From assembly GCF_003026815.1 (NCBI RefSeq), contig NZ_PYOG01000008.1, positions 1 through 64,000 of the forward strand: a stretch of 64,000 nucleotides of DNA. The letters are read 5' to 3'. This document shows positions 49,553 through 57,451 of the stretch, in pieces (positions within the stretch are counted from its first letter, which is position 1; each line of letters opens with the position of its first letter). Source of the DNA: Photobacterium damselae. Lineage in GTDB: Bacteria > Pseudomonadota > Gammaproteobacteria > Enterobacterales > Vibrionaceae. The notes beneath the pieces were generated by a model. The model made no database searches. It saw only the letters and a list, made by a program, of their open reading frames with translations, and was not told the origin of the DNA. Position numbers and translations under genes: made by a program.

Positions 49553-52183
49553 ATGAACGAAAAATACAGTGCGTTAAAAAGTAACGTCAGTATGTTGGGA
49601 CACCTGTTGGGTAACACCATCAAAGATGCCCACGGTGAAGAGTTACTTAATAAAGTAGAAACCATTCGAAAATTGTCAAAATCTGCTCGCGCAGGCAATA
49701 GCGATGATCGTGCTAAATTGATCAATGAGCTTCAGAATCTACCTGATGATGAATTACTTCCTGTCGCTCGTGCTTTTAGCCAATTTTTAAACCTCACGAA
49801 TATTGCTGAACAATACCATACGGTTTCTCGCCACTGTGAAACCAGTGTTTGCAGCCCTGACTCAATTGATGGACTCTTTACTCAGTTAGAGCAAGGTGAC
49901 ATCAACCAGTTTGATACCATTAATGCCATTCGCAATCTTAAAATTGATTTGGTTTTAACTGCTCACCCAACAGAGATTGCTCGCCGCACCATGATCCATA
50001 AACTGGTGCAAATCAATAAGTGTCTATCAAAATTAGAACTCAGTGAGCTTTCTTCTGCCGAGCGTCAACGCATCGAAACTCGCCTTGAACAACTTATTGC
50101 TCAAGCATGGCATTCCGATGTCATTCGTCAGCAGCGCCCAACCCCTCTTGATGAAGCAAAATGGGGCTTTGCGGTAGTAGAAAATTCACTATGGCAAGCC
50201 GTACCAGACTTCTTGCGCCAATTTGATGATAAGTTGGAAGCGCACATTGGTGAAGGCTTACCCATTGATGCAGCTCCTGTGACATTTTCATCATGGATGG
50301 GTGGTGACCGCGACGGTAACCCATTTGTGACGTCACAAGTTACCCGTGAAGTACTGCTTCTTTCTCGCTGGAAAGCAGCCGATCTCTACCTTAAGGATAT
50401 CCAAGAGCTCGTTAGCGAACTCTCTATGGTTAAGTGTAACGATCAAGTTCGCGCACTTGCCGGGGATGAACACGAACCATACCGTGCGATCTTAAAGAAC
50501 CTTCGTTCGCAGTTGACCCACACCCGCGACATCCTAGATGCTCAGATCAAAGGACAGAGTGTTGCCCTGCTACCGATTATTTCGGATGAGTCACAACTTT
50601 GGGATCCTCTGTATGCCTGCTACCAGTCTCTGCATGAGTGCGGTATGGGTATTATTGCTGATGGTTTACTGCTTGATACCCTACGCCGTATTAAGTGTTT
50701 TGGTATTCATCTAGTTCGTCTTGATATTCGCCAAGAAAGCACTCGCCACTCAGATGTAATTTCAGAGTTGACTCGCTACCTTGGTTTGGGTGATTACGAT
50801 CAGTGGAGTGAACAAGATAAGGTTGCATTCCTTGTTCGTGAACTCTCATCAAAGCGCCCTCTTCTGCCTCGTCATTGGCAGCCATCTCCTGAAGTTCAGG
50901 AAGTGATCGATACTTGTAAAACGATCGCCAAACAACCTAAAGATGCGCTAGGTGCTTATGTTATTTCGATGGCACGTACTGCATCAGATGTACTGGCCGT
51001 ACACCTACTGCTGCAAGAAGCTGGCTGTCCATTTAGAATGGATGTCTGCCCATTATTTGAGACCTTAGATGACTTAAATAATGGCGCAGATGTTATTGAG
51101 CAGCTTCTTAATATCGACTGGTACCGTGGCTTTATTCAAAACCATCAAATGGTCATGATTGGTTATTCAGACTCAGCTAAAGATGCGGGTGTTATGTCTG
51201 CGGGTTGGGCTCAATATCACGCCATGGAAAAATTGGTTGATGTATGTGAGAAGGCTGGCGTTGAACTAACGCTATTCCATGGCCGTGGCGGCACAATTGG
51301 TCGAGGTGGAGCTCCTGCTCATGCGGCTCTATTATCTCAACCACCACGTAGCCTAAAAGGTGGATTGCGCGTCACTGAGCAAGGGGAAATGATTCGCTTT
51401 AAGTTAGGATTACCAGAAGTAGCAGTAAACAGCTTAAGCTTATACGCTAGTGCAACACTGCAAGCTAACTTACTGCCACCTCCAGCGCCGAAACAGGAAT
51501 GGTGTGAATTAATGGATTCACTTTCTGAAGTATCTTGTAAAGCGTATCGTGATGTGGTCCGCGGTAATCCTGAGTTTGTCCCTTACTTCCGTGCAGCAAC
51601 ACCTGAACTGGAACTGGGTAAATTACCTCTCGGTTCTCGACCTGCCAAACGTAATCCAACGGGTGGCGTTGAAAGTTTACGTGCGATTCCATGGATCTTT
51701 GCTTGGAGTCAGAACCGTTTACTGCTTCCTGCTTGGCTTGGTGCTGGTGAAGCGATTCAAAACTCTATCGATCAAGGCCACACTGAATTGCTTGAAGAAA
51801 TGTGCCGTGAATGGCCATTCTTCTCAACACGTTTGGGGATGCTAGAAATGGTATTTACCAAAACCAATGTTGGTATCGCACAGTACTACGATCAACGACT
51901 CACCGATGAAGCGTTATGGCCATTAGGACAAAAACTGCGCGATCAATTGCAGCAAGATATTAAAACGGTTCTTACGGTAGAAAATAACGATCACCTGATG
52001 GAGCAAGACCCATGGGGCGCTGAAGCGATTCGTTTGCGTAACATCTATGTTGAACCATTGAACATGCTGCAGGCTGAATTACTGTACCGTAACCGCCAGC
52101 AACAAGAGAGCAGCCCAATGATGGAAGAAGCATTAATGGTGACCATAGCAGGTATTGCTACAGGGATGCGTAATACTGGTTAA
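49553..52183 (+). CDS. ppc: Phosphoenolpyruvate carboxylase
   Basis: Anaplerotic enzyme making oxaloacetate from PEP and bicarbonate. The 876-residue protein has the catalytic His in [25 protein letters not shown] (PEP loop), [12 protein letters not shown] and the C-terminal inhibitor site ending MRNTG. I start at ATG 49553 ([16 protein letters not shown]), as in E. coli; the ATG at 49541 adds four residues. Neither has a strong ribosome site. It is divergent from argCBGH. Confidence 0.97.
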   Translation: MNEKYSALKSNVSMLGHLLGNTIKDAHGEELLNKVETIRKLSKSARAGNSDDRAKLINELQNLPDDELLPVARAFSQFLNLTNIAEQYHTVSRHCETSVCSPDSIDGLFTQLEQGDINQFDTINAIRNLKIDLVLTAHPTEIARRTMIHKLVQINKCLSKLELSELSSAERQRIETRLEQLIAQAWHSDVIRQQRPTPLDEAKWGFAVVENSLWQAVPDFLRQFDDKLEAHIGEGLPIDAAPVTFSSWMGGDRDGNPFVTSQVTREVLLLSRWKAADLYLKDIQELVSELSMVKCNDQVRALAGDEHEPYRAILKNLRSQLTHTRDILDAQIKGQSVALLPIISDESQLWDPLYACYQSLHECGMGIIADGLLLDTLRRIKCFGIHLVRLDIRQESTRHSDVISELTRYLGLGDYDQWSEQDKVAFLVRELSSKRPLLPRHWQPSPEVQEVIDTCKTIAKQPKDALGAYVISMARTASDVLAVHLLLQEAGCPFRMDVCPLFETLDDLNNGADVIEQLLNIDWYRGFIQNHQMVMIGYSDSAKDAGVMSAGWAQYHAMEKLVDVCEKAGVELTLFHGRGGTIGRGGAPAHAALLSQPPRSLKGGLRVTEQGEMIRFKLGLPEVAVNSLSLYASATLQANLLPPPAPKQEWCELMDSLSEVSCKAYRDVVRGNPEFVPYFRAATPELELGKLPLGSRPAKRNPTGGVESLRAIPWIFAWSQNRLLLPAWLGAGEAIQNSIDQGHTELLEEMCREWPFFSTRLGMLEMVFTKTNVGIAQYYDQRLTDEALWPLGQKLRDQLQQDIKTVLTVENNDHLMEQDPWGAEAIRLRNIYVEPLNMLQAELLYRNRQQQESSPMMEEALMVTIAGIATGMRNTG

Positions 52184-52209
52184 TTAATCAGCAAACAACA
52201 AAATTAAAT

Positions 52210-52242
52210 CGAAAAAGGTCACTGTTTGTGGCCTTTTTTTAT
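52210..52242 (+). terminator. ppc terminator
   Basis: AAAAAGGTCAC (52212-52222) pairs with GTGGCCTTTTT (52228-52238) with one G-U pair, then Ts. It is 30 bases after the ppc stop. Confidence 0.85.
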
Positions 52243-52347
52243 GATATTTGTCCAATGACTCAAAAATGACACATCCATTTTTTCTACTTCTACGCTAGGC
52301 TAGAAACATACAGCATATAAATTAATAGCACTCAAATAGGATGCAAC

Positions 52348-52372
52348 ACTACAAAAAATCGATTTTTGTAGT
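52348..52372. repeat. Palindrome in the aphA upstream region
   Basis: ACTACAAAAA (52348-52357) and TTTTTGTAGT (52363-52372) are perfect 10-base arms around ATCGA. Operator or hairpin; no factor can be assigned. Confidence 0.4.
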
Positions 52373-52384
52373 ATAAAGTCTCAA

Positions 52385-52435
52385 AGATATGCAGAGTAAT
52401 CTGTATATCTAGGATTGAAAACGATGATATCCTAG
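52385..52435. promoter_or_regulatory. Dyads in the aphA promoter region, one AphA-like
   Basis: AGATATGCAG (52385-52394) and CTGTATATCT (52401-52410) are near-perfect arms around AGTAAT. The left half contains ATATGCA, the half site reported for AphA. A second dyad, CTAGGAT/ATCCTAG (52409-52415 and 52429-52435), abuts it. Self-repression by AphA is known in vibrios, so an autoregulatory site is plausible. No gene is visible in the 368-base spacer. Confidence 0.45.
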
Positions 52436-52551
52436 GAAGTCTCAGTTTGGCACTGCAACAAAGCGATTATAAAACGTCAACAAGAAACGTAACAAAAAGT
52501 CGCTGCCTTATATTGAGTTTTTACTAATTATAATTTTAACGGATAGAAGAG

Positions 52552-53118
52552 ATGTCACTACCACACGTTATTTTAACTGTGCTGAGCAACCGCGAAGCAA
52601 CAGGGTACGATATTACTAAAGAATTCTCACACAGCATCGGCTATTTCTGGAAAGCGAGCCACCAACAGGTATATCGCGAACTGAATAAAATGGCTACTAA
52701 CGATCTGGTAACTTGTCGCCTTGAGCCTCAAGAGGGTAAACCAGACCGTAAAGTATACTCCATTACCGATTTGGGTCGTCAGGCATTGTTTGCTTGGTTC
52801 CAAGAGCCAGCACAAAACCCAACCACTCGTGATGAATTCTCAGCAAAACTGCTGGTTTGTGGAGTTCATAACTCAGAACCAATGCAGCAACAATTAGAAG
52901 CACTGATTGAAGAATCTCGCGCTCTAATTAACCATTACCATGAATTGGAAAAAGTACATTTCCCAAATCACCGTAGCCTTGATCGCCAAACTCGTCTTGA
53001 GCGTTTAACACTACGTCGTGGTATCCACAATCGTCAGGCTTGGATTTACTGGGCTGAAGAAGTACTAGCTGAACTTAAAGATATGGACAGTTCTTCAAGT
53101 GCAGTAGCAATTAACTAA
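52552..53118 (+). CDS. aphA: Low-cell-density quorum-sensing regulator AphA
   Basis: A PadR-family winged-helix regulator, master regulator at low cell density in vibrios and activator of tcpPH in V. cholerae. The 188-residue protein begins MSLPHVILTVLSNREATGYD. The winged helix is in residues 1-95 (SIGYFWKASHQQVYRELNKM), and a C-terminal helical dimerisation domain ends in QAWIYWAEEVLAELKDM. It matches V. cholerae AphA closely by eye and follows ppc as there. It is convergent with metB. Confidence 0.96.
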   Translation: MSLPHVILTVLSNREATGYDITKEFSHSIGYFWKASHQQVYRELNKMATNDLVTCRLEPQEGKPDRKVYSITDLGRQALFAWFQEPAQNPTTRDEFSAKLLVCGVHNSEPMQQQLEALIEESRALINHYHELEKVHFPNHRSLDRQTRLERLTLRRGIHNRQAWIYWAEEVLAELKDMDSSSSAVAIN

Positions 53119-53143
53119 TCTTGCTACAACAATGACAGATTGC

Positions 53144-53176
53144 CAAAGCCGCTCAATATGGGCGGCTTTGTTTTAT
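53144..53176. terminator. Bidirectional terminator between aphA and metB
   Basis: CAAAGCCGC (53144-53152) pairs with GCGGCTTTG (53162-53170), followed by TTTT on the plus strand, between convergent stops. Confidence 0.8.
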
Positions 53177-53194
53177 CTATAAATAACAACAAGC

Positions 53195-54400
53195 TTAAAT
53201 ACGCTGGGCTGCCGATAGCGCCTGTTCTAAATCGGCAATCAGATCCCGACTATCTTCTAATCCAACCGATAAACGTAATAACTGAGAGGTGATTCCAGCT
53301 TCTTGCTGAGCTTCATCCGACATTGCTCGATGAGTCATACTCGCAGGATGAGCAATCAAGCTTTCTGTTCCGCCTAAAGACTCTGCTAATGAAAATAACG
53401 TTAAGGCTTTAACAAAACACTGTAACTGCTCAAAGCTTCCAGCAAATTCAAAGCTAAGCATAGAACCAAAACCCAATTGCTGCTTGTTAGCGATTTCATG
53501 GCCAGGGTGCTCGGGCAAACTGGGATGATAAAGGGGCCCGATTAGTGGATGCTGTTGTAAAAACCCCATCACGGCTTGGGCATTTTCTTCATGAAGACGA
53601 ATCCGAGGAGCAAGCGTACGTAGACCTCGCAATGTTAAATAAGCATCAAAGGCCGCCCCTGTTGCACCAATACAATTTGCCCACCATGCAATATCTTCTG
53701 CTTGCTGTGAATCTTTACTAATTAATACCCCACCAACAACATCAGAGTGGCCATTAATGTACTTAGTTGTTGAATGCACGACAAAATCAGCACCGAGTGT
53801 CAGTGGTAACTGTAATATTGGAGAGAGAAATGTATTATCAACCGCGACTTGTGCCCCAACCGCCTCAGCCTGTTGGCAAATATTAGTAATATCAACCACG
53901 CGAAGCAGCGGATTCGAGGGGGTTTCGACCCAAATCAGTTTAGGCTTAAGACTTAACGCTTCAGTTAACGCTTGAGGATCGCCTTGATTAATAAAGCGAA
54001 CCTTAAAATCCCCTTTTTGTGCCCGCGTATTTAGAAGACGATATGTACCACCGTAGCAATCATGAGGAGCAACAACCAGATCATTTGGACCAAGTAGCGC
54101 AGACACCAACAAATTGATCGCTGCAGTACCACAGTTAGTCACTATCGCGCCAGCTCCCTGCTCTAACTGAGCTAATGCCTCAGCTAAAGTATTACGGGTA
54201 GGATTACCAGAGCGAGAATAGTCGTATTGAGGCACTTCTCCTAATGCATTAAAGCTGTAAGTTGAGGTAAGATAGATCGGCGGTACGACCGCATTGTATT
54301 GGCTATCACAATCAATACCGCTACGCACCGCAATGGTTGCACTCTGTTTATTACTCATACTTGCCATCCCTAAGCTCTTTGTTGTTGAGTTTTTATTCAT
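53195..54400 (-). CDS. metB: Cystathionine gamma-synthase
   Basis: A PLP enzyme joining O-succinylhomoserine and cysteine in methionine synthesis. The 401-residue protein has YDYSRSGNPTR, APHDCYGGTYRL and the PLP lysine in HSTTKYINGHSDV. The ATG at 54400 has AAGGTGG upstream. A start at 54358 (MSNKQSATIAVRSG), where similarity to E. coli MetB begins, is also possible. Unlike the enterobacterial metBLF order, no metL or metF follows; aphA is convergent. MetJ boxes lie just upstream. Confidence 0.94.
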   Translation of the reverse strand: MNKNSTTKSLGMASMSNKQSATIAVRSGIDCDSQYNAVVPPIYLTSTYSFNALGEVPQYDYSRSGNPTRNTLAEALAQLEQGAGAIVTNCGTAAINLLVSALLGPNDLVVAPHDCYGGTYRLLNTRAQKGDFKVRFINQGDPQALTEALSLKPKLIWVETPSNPLLRVVDITNICQQAEAVGAQVAVDNTFLSPILQLPLTLGADFVVHSTTKYINGHSDVVGGVLISKDSQQAEDIAWWANCIGATGAAFDAYLTLRGLRTLAPRIRLHEENAQAVMGFLQQHPLIGPLYHPSLPEHPGHEIANKQQLGFGSMLSFEFAGSFEQLQCFVKALTLFSLAESLGGTESLIAHPASMTHRAMSDEAQQEAGITSQLLRLSVGLEDSRDLIADLEQALSAAQRI

Positions 54401-54429
54401 CCTGTTCCCACCTTAACCACTAACATTTA

Positions 54430-54453
54430 GGACGTCAATACTTCTAGACGGCT
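54430..54453. promoter_or_regulatory. Tandem MetJ boxes upstream of metB
   Basis: Three adjoining octamers, GGACGTCA, ATACTTCT and AGACGGCT, match the met box AGACGTCT at 6, 6 and 7 of 8 positions in exact register. A weaker fourth (AAACACCT, 54454-54461) follows. They lie 30-60 bases before metB in the spacer shared with divergent metJ. Confidence 0.8.
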
Positions 54454-54645
54454 AAACACCTTTACATATAGCAGTAAGTCCAGCTAAAATTTAGGTCTAT
54501 TTGGCTCTTGTTATCGACGACAGACCACAGTTATTACTCTTTAGACAAGACAAATAGGTAATGTTGACGTAATATCGCGCCCTCATTATAACAGCGCACA
54601 TCAATAGCTAACTGAGATTGTCGATTAAGTAAAAGAAGGTAAGAC

Positions 54646-54963
54646 ATGGCAGAGTGGAATGGCGAATATATTAGCCCATACGCAGAACACGGTAAGAAAA
54701 ACGAACAAGTAAAAAAGATCACTGTGTCTATTCCATTAAAGGTGCTCAAAATTCTTACTGATGAACGTACTCGTCGTCAGGTAAATAATTTGCGTCATGC
54801 AACAAACAGCGAATTGCTATGCGAAGCATTCCTTCATGCATACACTGGGCAACCACTGCCAACTGACGATGACATTCGTAAAGATCGTCCAGACGATATT
54901 CCGTCAGAAGCCAAAGCAATGATGGATGAAATGGGGATCAGCTACGAAAATCCAGATGAATAA
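54646..54963 (+). CDS. metJ: Methionine repressor MetJ
   Basis: The ribbon-helix-helix repressor that uses S-adenosylmethionine as corepressor. The 105-residue protein (E. coli 105) has the DNA-binding strand [40 protein letters not shown] region at about 22-62. It is divergent from metB, as in other gammaproteobacteria. AAGGT precedes the ATG. Confidence 0.97.
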   Translation: MAEWNGEYISPYAEHGKKNEQVKKITVSIPLKVLKILTDERTRRQVNNLRHATNSELLCEAFLHAYTGQPLPTDDDIRKDRPDDIPSEAKAMMDEMGISYENPDE

Positions 54964-54989
54964 CTCATCACAGATCACCGCTTAACTCG

Positions 54990-55024
54990 ATAAAAACAGC
55001 GCCCATTTATAGGCGCTGTTTTTG
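54990..55024 (+). terminator. metJ terminator
   Basis: AAAAACAGCGCC (54992-55003) pairs with GGCGCTGTTTTT (55012-55023). Confidence 0.85.
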
Positions 55025-55051
55025 ATTTACAACCGTGGCATATTATTACCA

Positions 55052-55132
55052 CTAAGCGACTCGACCGACCAATAGACTCAATAAAAAGATACTGATCACC
55101 GCAGCTAACAGTTTAAGCTCTCGACTCTTCAT
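55052..55132 (-). CDS. Candidate 26-residue single-span membrane peptide
   Basis: A frame of 26 codons that starts inside the last codons of the antiporter gene and ends 61 bases beyond its stop. The peptide is MKSRELK, then a hydrophobic span LLAAVISIFLLSLLVG, then RVA. GGAG lies 4 bases before the ATG. The pattern of a charged start, one membrane helix and a short tail, overlapping a transporter gene, resembles small transporter subunits such as KdpF. I do not recognise the sequence; expression is unproven. Confidence 0.45.
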   Translation of the reverse strand: MKSRELKLLAAVISIFLLSLLVGRVA

Positions 55133-56291
55133 AACGCTCCTCCTCACTTTGGCTCGTTGGAGTTACAATCAGATAACGAACAACCATAATAAATAAGCCC
55201 GTCATCACTAAATTCAACGCCAGAGATAGCATACTGATCGTGATCATCGGCCCACCAAATCCGTACCCCAGGCTGATCATCAATACCCCTGCGCCAACCT
55301 CACCTCTTGGCCACATACTAATAGATAACGCTAGACGCTCACGTAACGTCGCCTCTTTACGGTAACAAAACAGTGGAAACATTTTGCCTAGGTTAGCCAA
55401 CACCGATATCACTAAAACATGATAGATAATTTCTTTCATTCCCATCGCAAGCATCGCCATTGACAATGATGTTGTGGCAACGGTCTCACTCACAGCATTA
55501 AACAGAGGCGGTAAGCTTAATCCCACCAGCACCATAAATATTGCTGCAATCCAAGTAGAGACTTTTTCATCTTGCTTGGATTCATGCTGTGATTTCATCA
55601 GGCATCCCAGAACAAAGGCAGGAAGAAGTACCTCGAAATGTACCCCAGAGCGTAAGTAAAACAGCTCACAAACGACAGCGATAATGACAGAATAAAATAA
55701 AATGCTACGAGCCGATGACGGAATACTCCATTGATGTAAATAGCGATAGCCTAATATCAGCAAAGCAAACATCAAAAATAATGTAACCCCAAGTGCTGGC
55801 TGCCAGCCTACAACTAAAATAGACAATGGAATCATAAGCAGGACGGTATCGAGATCATCAAAAATCGCTAAGATACGAGCTTTACTGAACATCCAAGTCG
55901 CACCAAGCCCAGCCGCTGCTAACATGGCAAATAAAACACCCGCTGATGTAGGAGCGGCAAAGCGTCCAATAACGAGTGTCTCTTTCCATGCATCCGCATT
56001 AGTCCAGAGTTCTGCTGGAAATAAGACAAAAATAAAATAAACAACTACTGCAATCCAAGGGAATGTGGCGGTTGTCATCGCAACAATATAATCCCAACGA
56101 TATTGTTTTAAATTATTTTTATCAATTTCAAATTCACGCCCTACATTAATCATAATATAAGACAATGCTGTCATCGTTGATATCATAATTAATGGTTGCA
56201 ACTGATTATAATGAGTAAAAATATTTGGCAAAAGTTGAGAGCCAAATAAACCAATAATTAATAATAATGAGTAGACAATAACTTTCCTCAC
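55113..56291 (-). CDS. Putative Na+/H+ (cation:proton) antiporter
   Basis: A 392-residue polytopic protein with about 10-12 hydrophobic helices, starting MRKVIVYSLLLIIGLFG. Features include MINVGREFEID, FDDLDTVLLMIPL (acidic residues within a helix, as in CPA antiporters) and SMWPRGEVGAGVLMISLGYG (RGEVG, a CPA hallmark). It ends in a charged cytoplasmic tail. The ion is not known. Its 3' end overlaps the start of a 26-codon ORF. The upstream region is the AT-rich spacer. Confidence 0.82.
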   Translation of the reverse strand: MRKVIVYSLLLIIGLFGSQLLPNIFTHYNQLQPLIMISTMTALSYIMINVGREFEIDKNNLKQYRWDYIVAMTTATFPWIAVVVYFIFVLFPAELWTNADAWKETLVIGRFAAPTSAGVLFAMLAAAGLGATWMFSKARILAIFDDLDTVLLMIPLSILVVGWQPALGVTLFLMFALLILGYRYLHQWSIPSSARSILFYSVIIAVVCELFYLRSGVHFEVLLPAFVLGCLMKSQHESKQDEKVSTWIAAIFMVLVGLSLPPLFNAVSETVATTSLSMAMLAMGMKEIIYHVLVISVLANLGKMFPLFCYRKEATLRERLALSISMWPRGEVGAGVLMISLGYGFGGPMITISMLSLALNLVMTGLFIMVVRYLIVTPTSQSEEERYEESRA

Positions 56292-56787
56292 TCAACACCT
56301 CGCAATAACGTTAAATATAACAGCAAAATTAAAAGTTGTTTGTTGCTATTAAAGTTAACGTAAAAAACAGCATATTTGCGGAACATCACAGTAATATAGC
56401 GGAAATACCGTGCTTCTATGATTAATATCAAACCAATCATCTGAAATGAATATCGAGATGCAACTTAATGTAAAATTAAATTAATAAGAGGTAGGTTAGG
56501 TTGAAGTAATTATTCGTTTTTTACGAAATTAATATTTAATTTAACAGTGATAATAAATAGTATTTATTAAGGTTAATTAATACAGATAATTATGGATTTA
56601 TAAAAGTTATTTTTTGTAATAATAAGTAAAAATAAGATATAGCTATCGATTAAAAGATAAAATCATTAATCGAAAGTAACGAAGTAATAAATAGTGATTA
56701 AGATCGATATATATTTTTATTAGAAAAACTACACTACAACCGAAAACAGATTAGTTTGCCAATTTACCCATAATATAGAGGTGGCTT
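56292..56787. other. AT-rich spacer between the antiporter gene and a small membrane ORF
   Basis: About 500 bases that are visibly poorer in GC than the rest of the window, dense in stop codons on both strands and rich in AATTAATA-like runs. I find no credible gene in it. It must hold the divergent promoters of the antiporter gene and the 47-codon ORF, and its composition is the kind bound by H-NS. Confidence 0.6.
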
Positions 56788-56931
56788 ATGCTCGATTCGC
56801 TTATCACCACAATAGGAATGTGCTTAATCGGTGGAAAATACATTTTAATGATCTTTTTGGCTCTACTGACCTTCACAACCTCCGCATCTCCCGATCTACT
56901 ATTTGGCTATACATGGCCAGATTCTGAGTAG
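56788..56931 (+). CDS. Candidate 47-residue membrane peptide
   Basis: A 47-codon frame with GAGGTGG close upstream of its ATG. The sequence starts MLDSLITTIGMCLIGGKY. A hydrophobic span ILMIFLALLTF covers about residues 19-29 and is flanked by TTSASPDLLFGYTWPDSE. It ends just before the shared terminator with rpmE. The ribosome site is good and the composition protein-like. I do not recognise a family. It is too short to be caught by usual gene finders. Confidence 0.5.
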   Translation: MLDSLITTIGMCLIGGKYILMIFLALLTFTTSASPDLLFGYTWPDSE

Positions 56932-56949
56932 TACCTCAAAAAAAACATA

Positions 56950-56980
56950 AAAAAAAGGATGCCTAAGCATCCTTTTTTTC
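56950..56980. terminator. rpmE terminator (bidirectional)
   Basis: AAAAAAGGATGC (56951-56962), loop CTAA, GCATCCTTTTTT (56967-56978). Serves rpmE on the minus strand and the small ORF on the plus strand. Confidence 0.9.
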
Positions 56981-56997
56981 GAAATTCAATCGAGCAA

Positions 56998-57210
56998 TTA
57001 CTTGCTAGATAGCGCACCAAAACGCTTGTTGAATTTGTCGATACGACCACCAGTGCTAACTTGACGCTGCTTACCAGTGTAGAATGGGTGACACTTGTCA
57101 CATACGTCTAGGTTGATATCTTTACCTAGAGTAGAGTTGAATGCGAAAGTGTTGCCGCAAGAACAACGAGCGTTCACTGCAGTGTATTCTGGGTGAATAC
57201 CTTGTTTCAT
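56998..57210 (-). CDS. rpmE: 50S ribosomal protein L31 (zinc-binding form)
   Basis: L31 bridges the 50S central protuberance to the 30S head. The 70-residue protein keeps the zinc cysteines CSCG and CDKC, so it is the C+ form, replaceable by a zinc-free YkgM-type paralogue under zinc shortage. It begins [19 protein letters not shown]. It is divergent from priA with a structured leader upstream. Confidence 0.97.
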   Translation of the reverse strand: MKQGIHPEYTAVNARCSCGNTFAFNSTLGKDINLDVCDKCHPFYTGKQRQVSTGGRIDKFNKRFGALSSK

Positions 57211-57232
57211 GGGATAACCTCAGTAGTAAGGC

Positions 57233-57269
57233 CGTGTCGCTCTCCCGATCCAAAGCCGGGCACCACACG
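57233..57269 (-). promoter_or_regulatory. Nested hairpin in the rpmE leader
   Basis: Outer arms CGTGT (57233-57237) and ACACG (57265-57269) and inner arms CCCG (57244-57247) and CGGG (57257-57260) form an imperfect stem about 25-60 bases before the rpmE start. In E. coli L31 represses its own mRNA through a leader; whether this is equivalent is inferred. Confidence 0.35.
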
Positions 57270-57451
57270 TCGTTAAAAATAGTTGCCACTGATGTGACAA
57301 ATTAGGCGGCGTATAGTAATCAATCACACGTCACAGATCAACTAATACGCTAGTTTTTTCACCACTTTTTTCATCGTCCTCGTTCATCCTCTTATCCCCT
57401 ATCTTGCTTCCTGCTATGATGAGCTGTTTTTCTCAAATTCATGGCGACTTA

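Noticed and set aside
54534..54749. Minus-strand frame across the metJ start
   Set aside because: It overlaps metJ and its ribosome site and has no ribosome site of its own.
57404..57451. Upstream extension of priA from a TTG or the ATGs at 57416 and 57419
   Set aside because: The extra residues do not resemble PriA; similarity starts at 57452.
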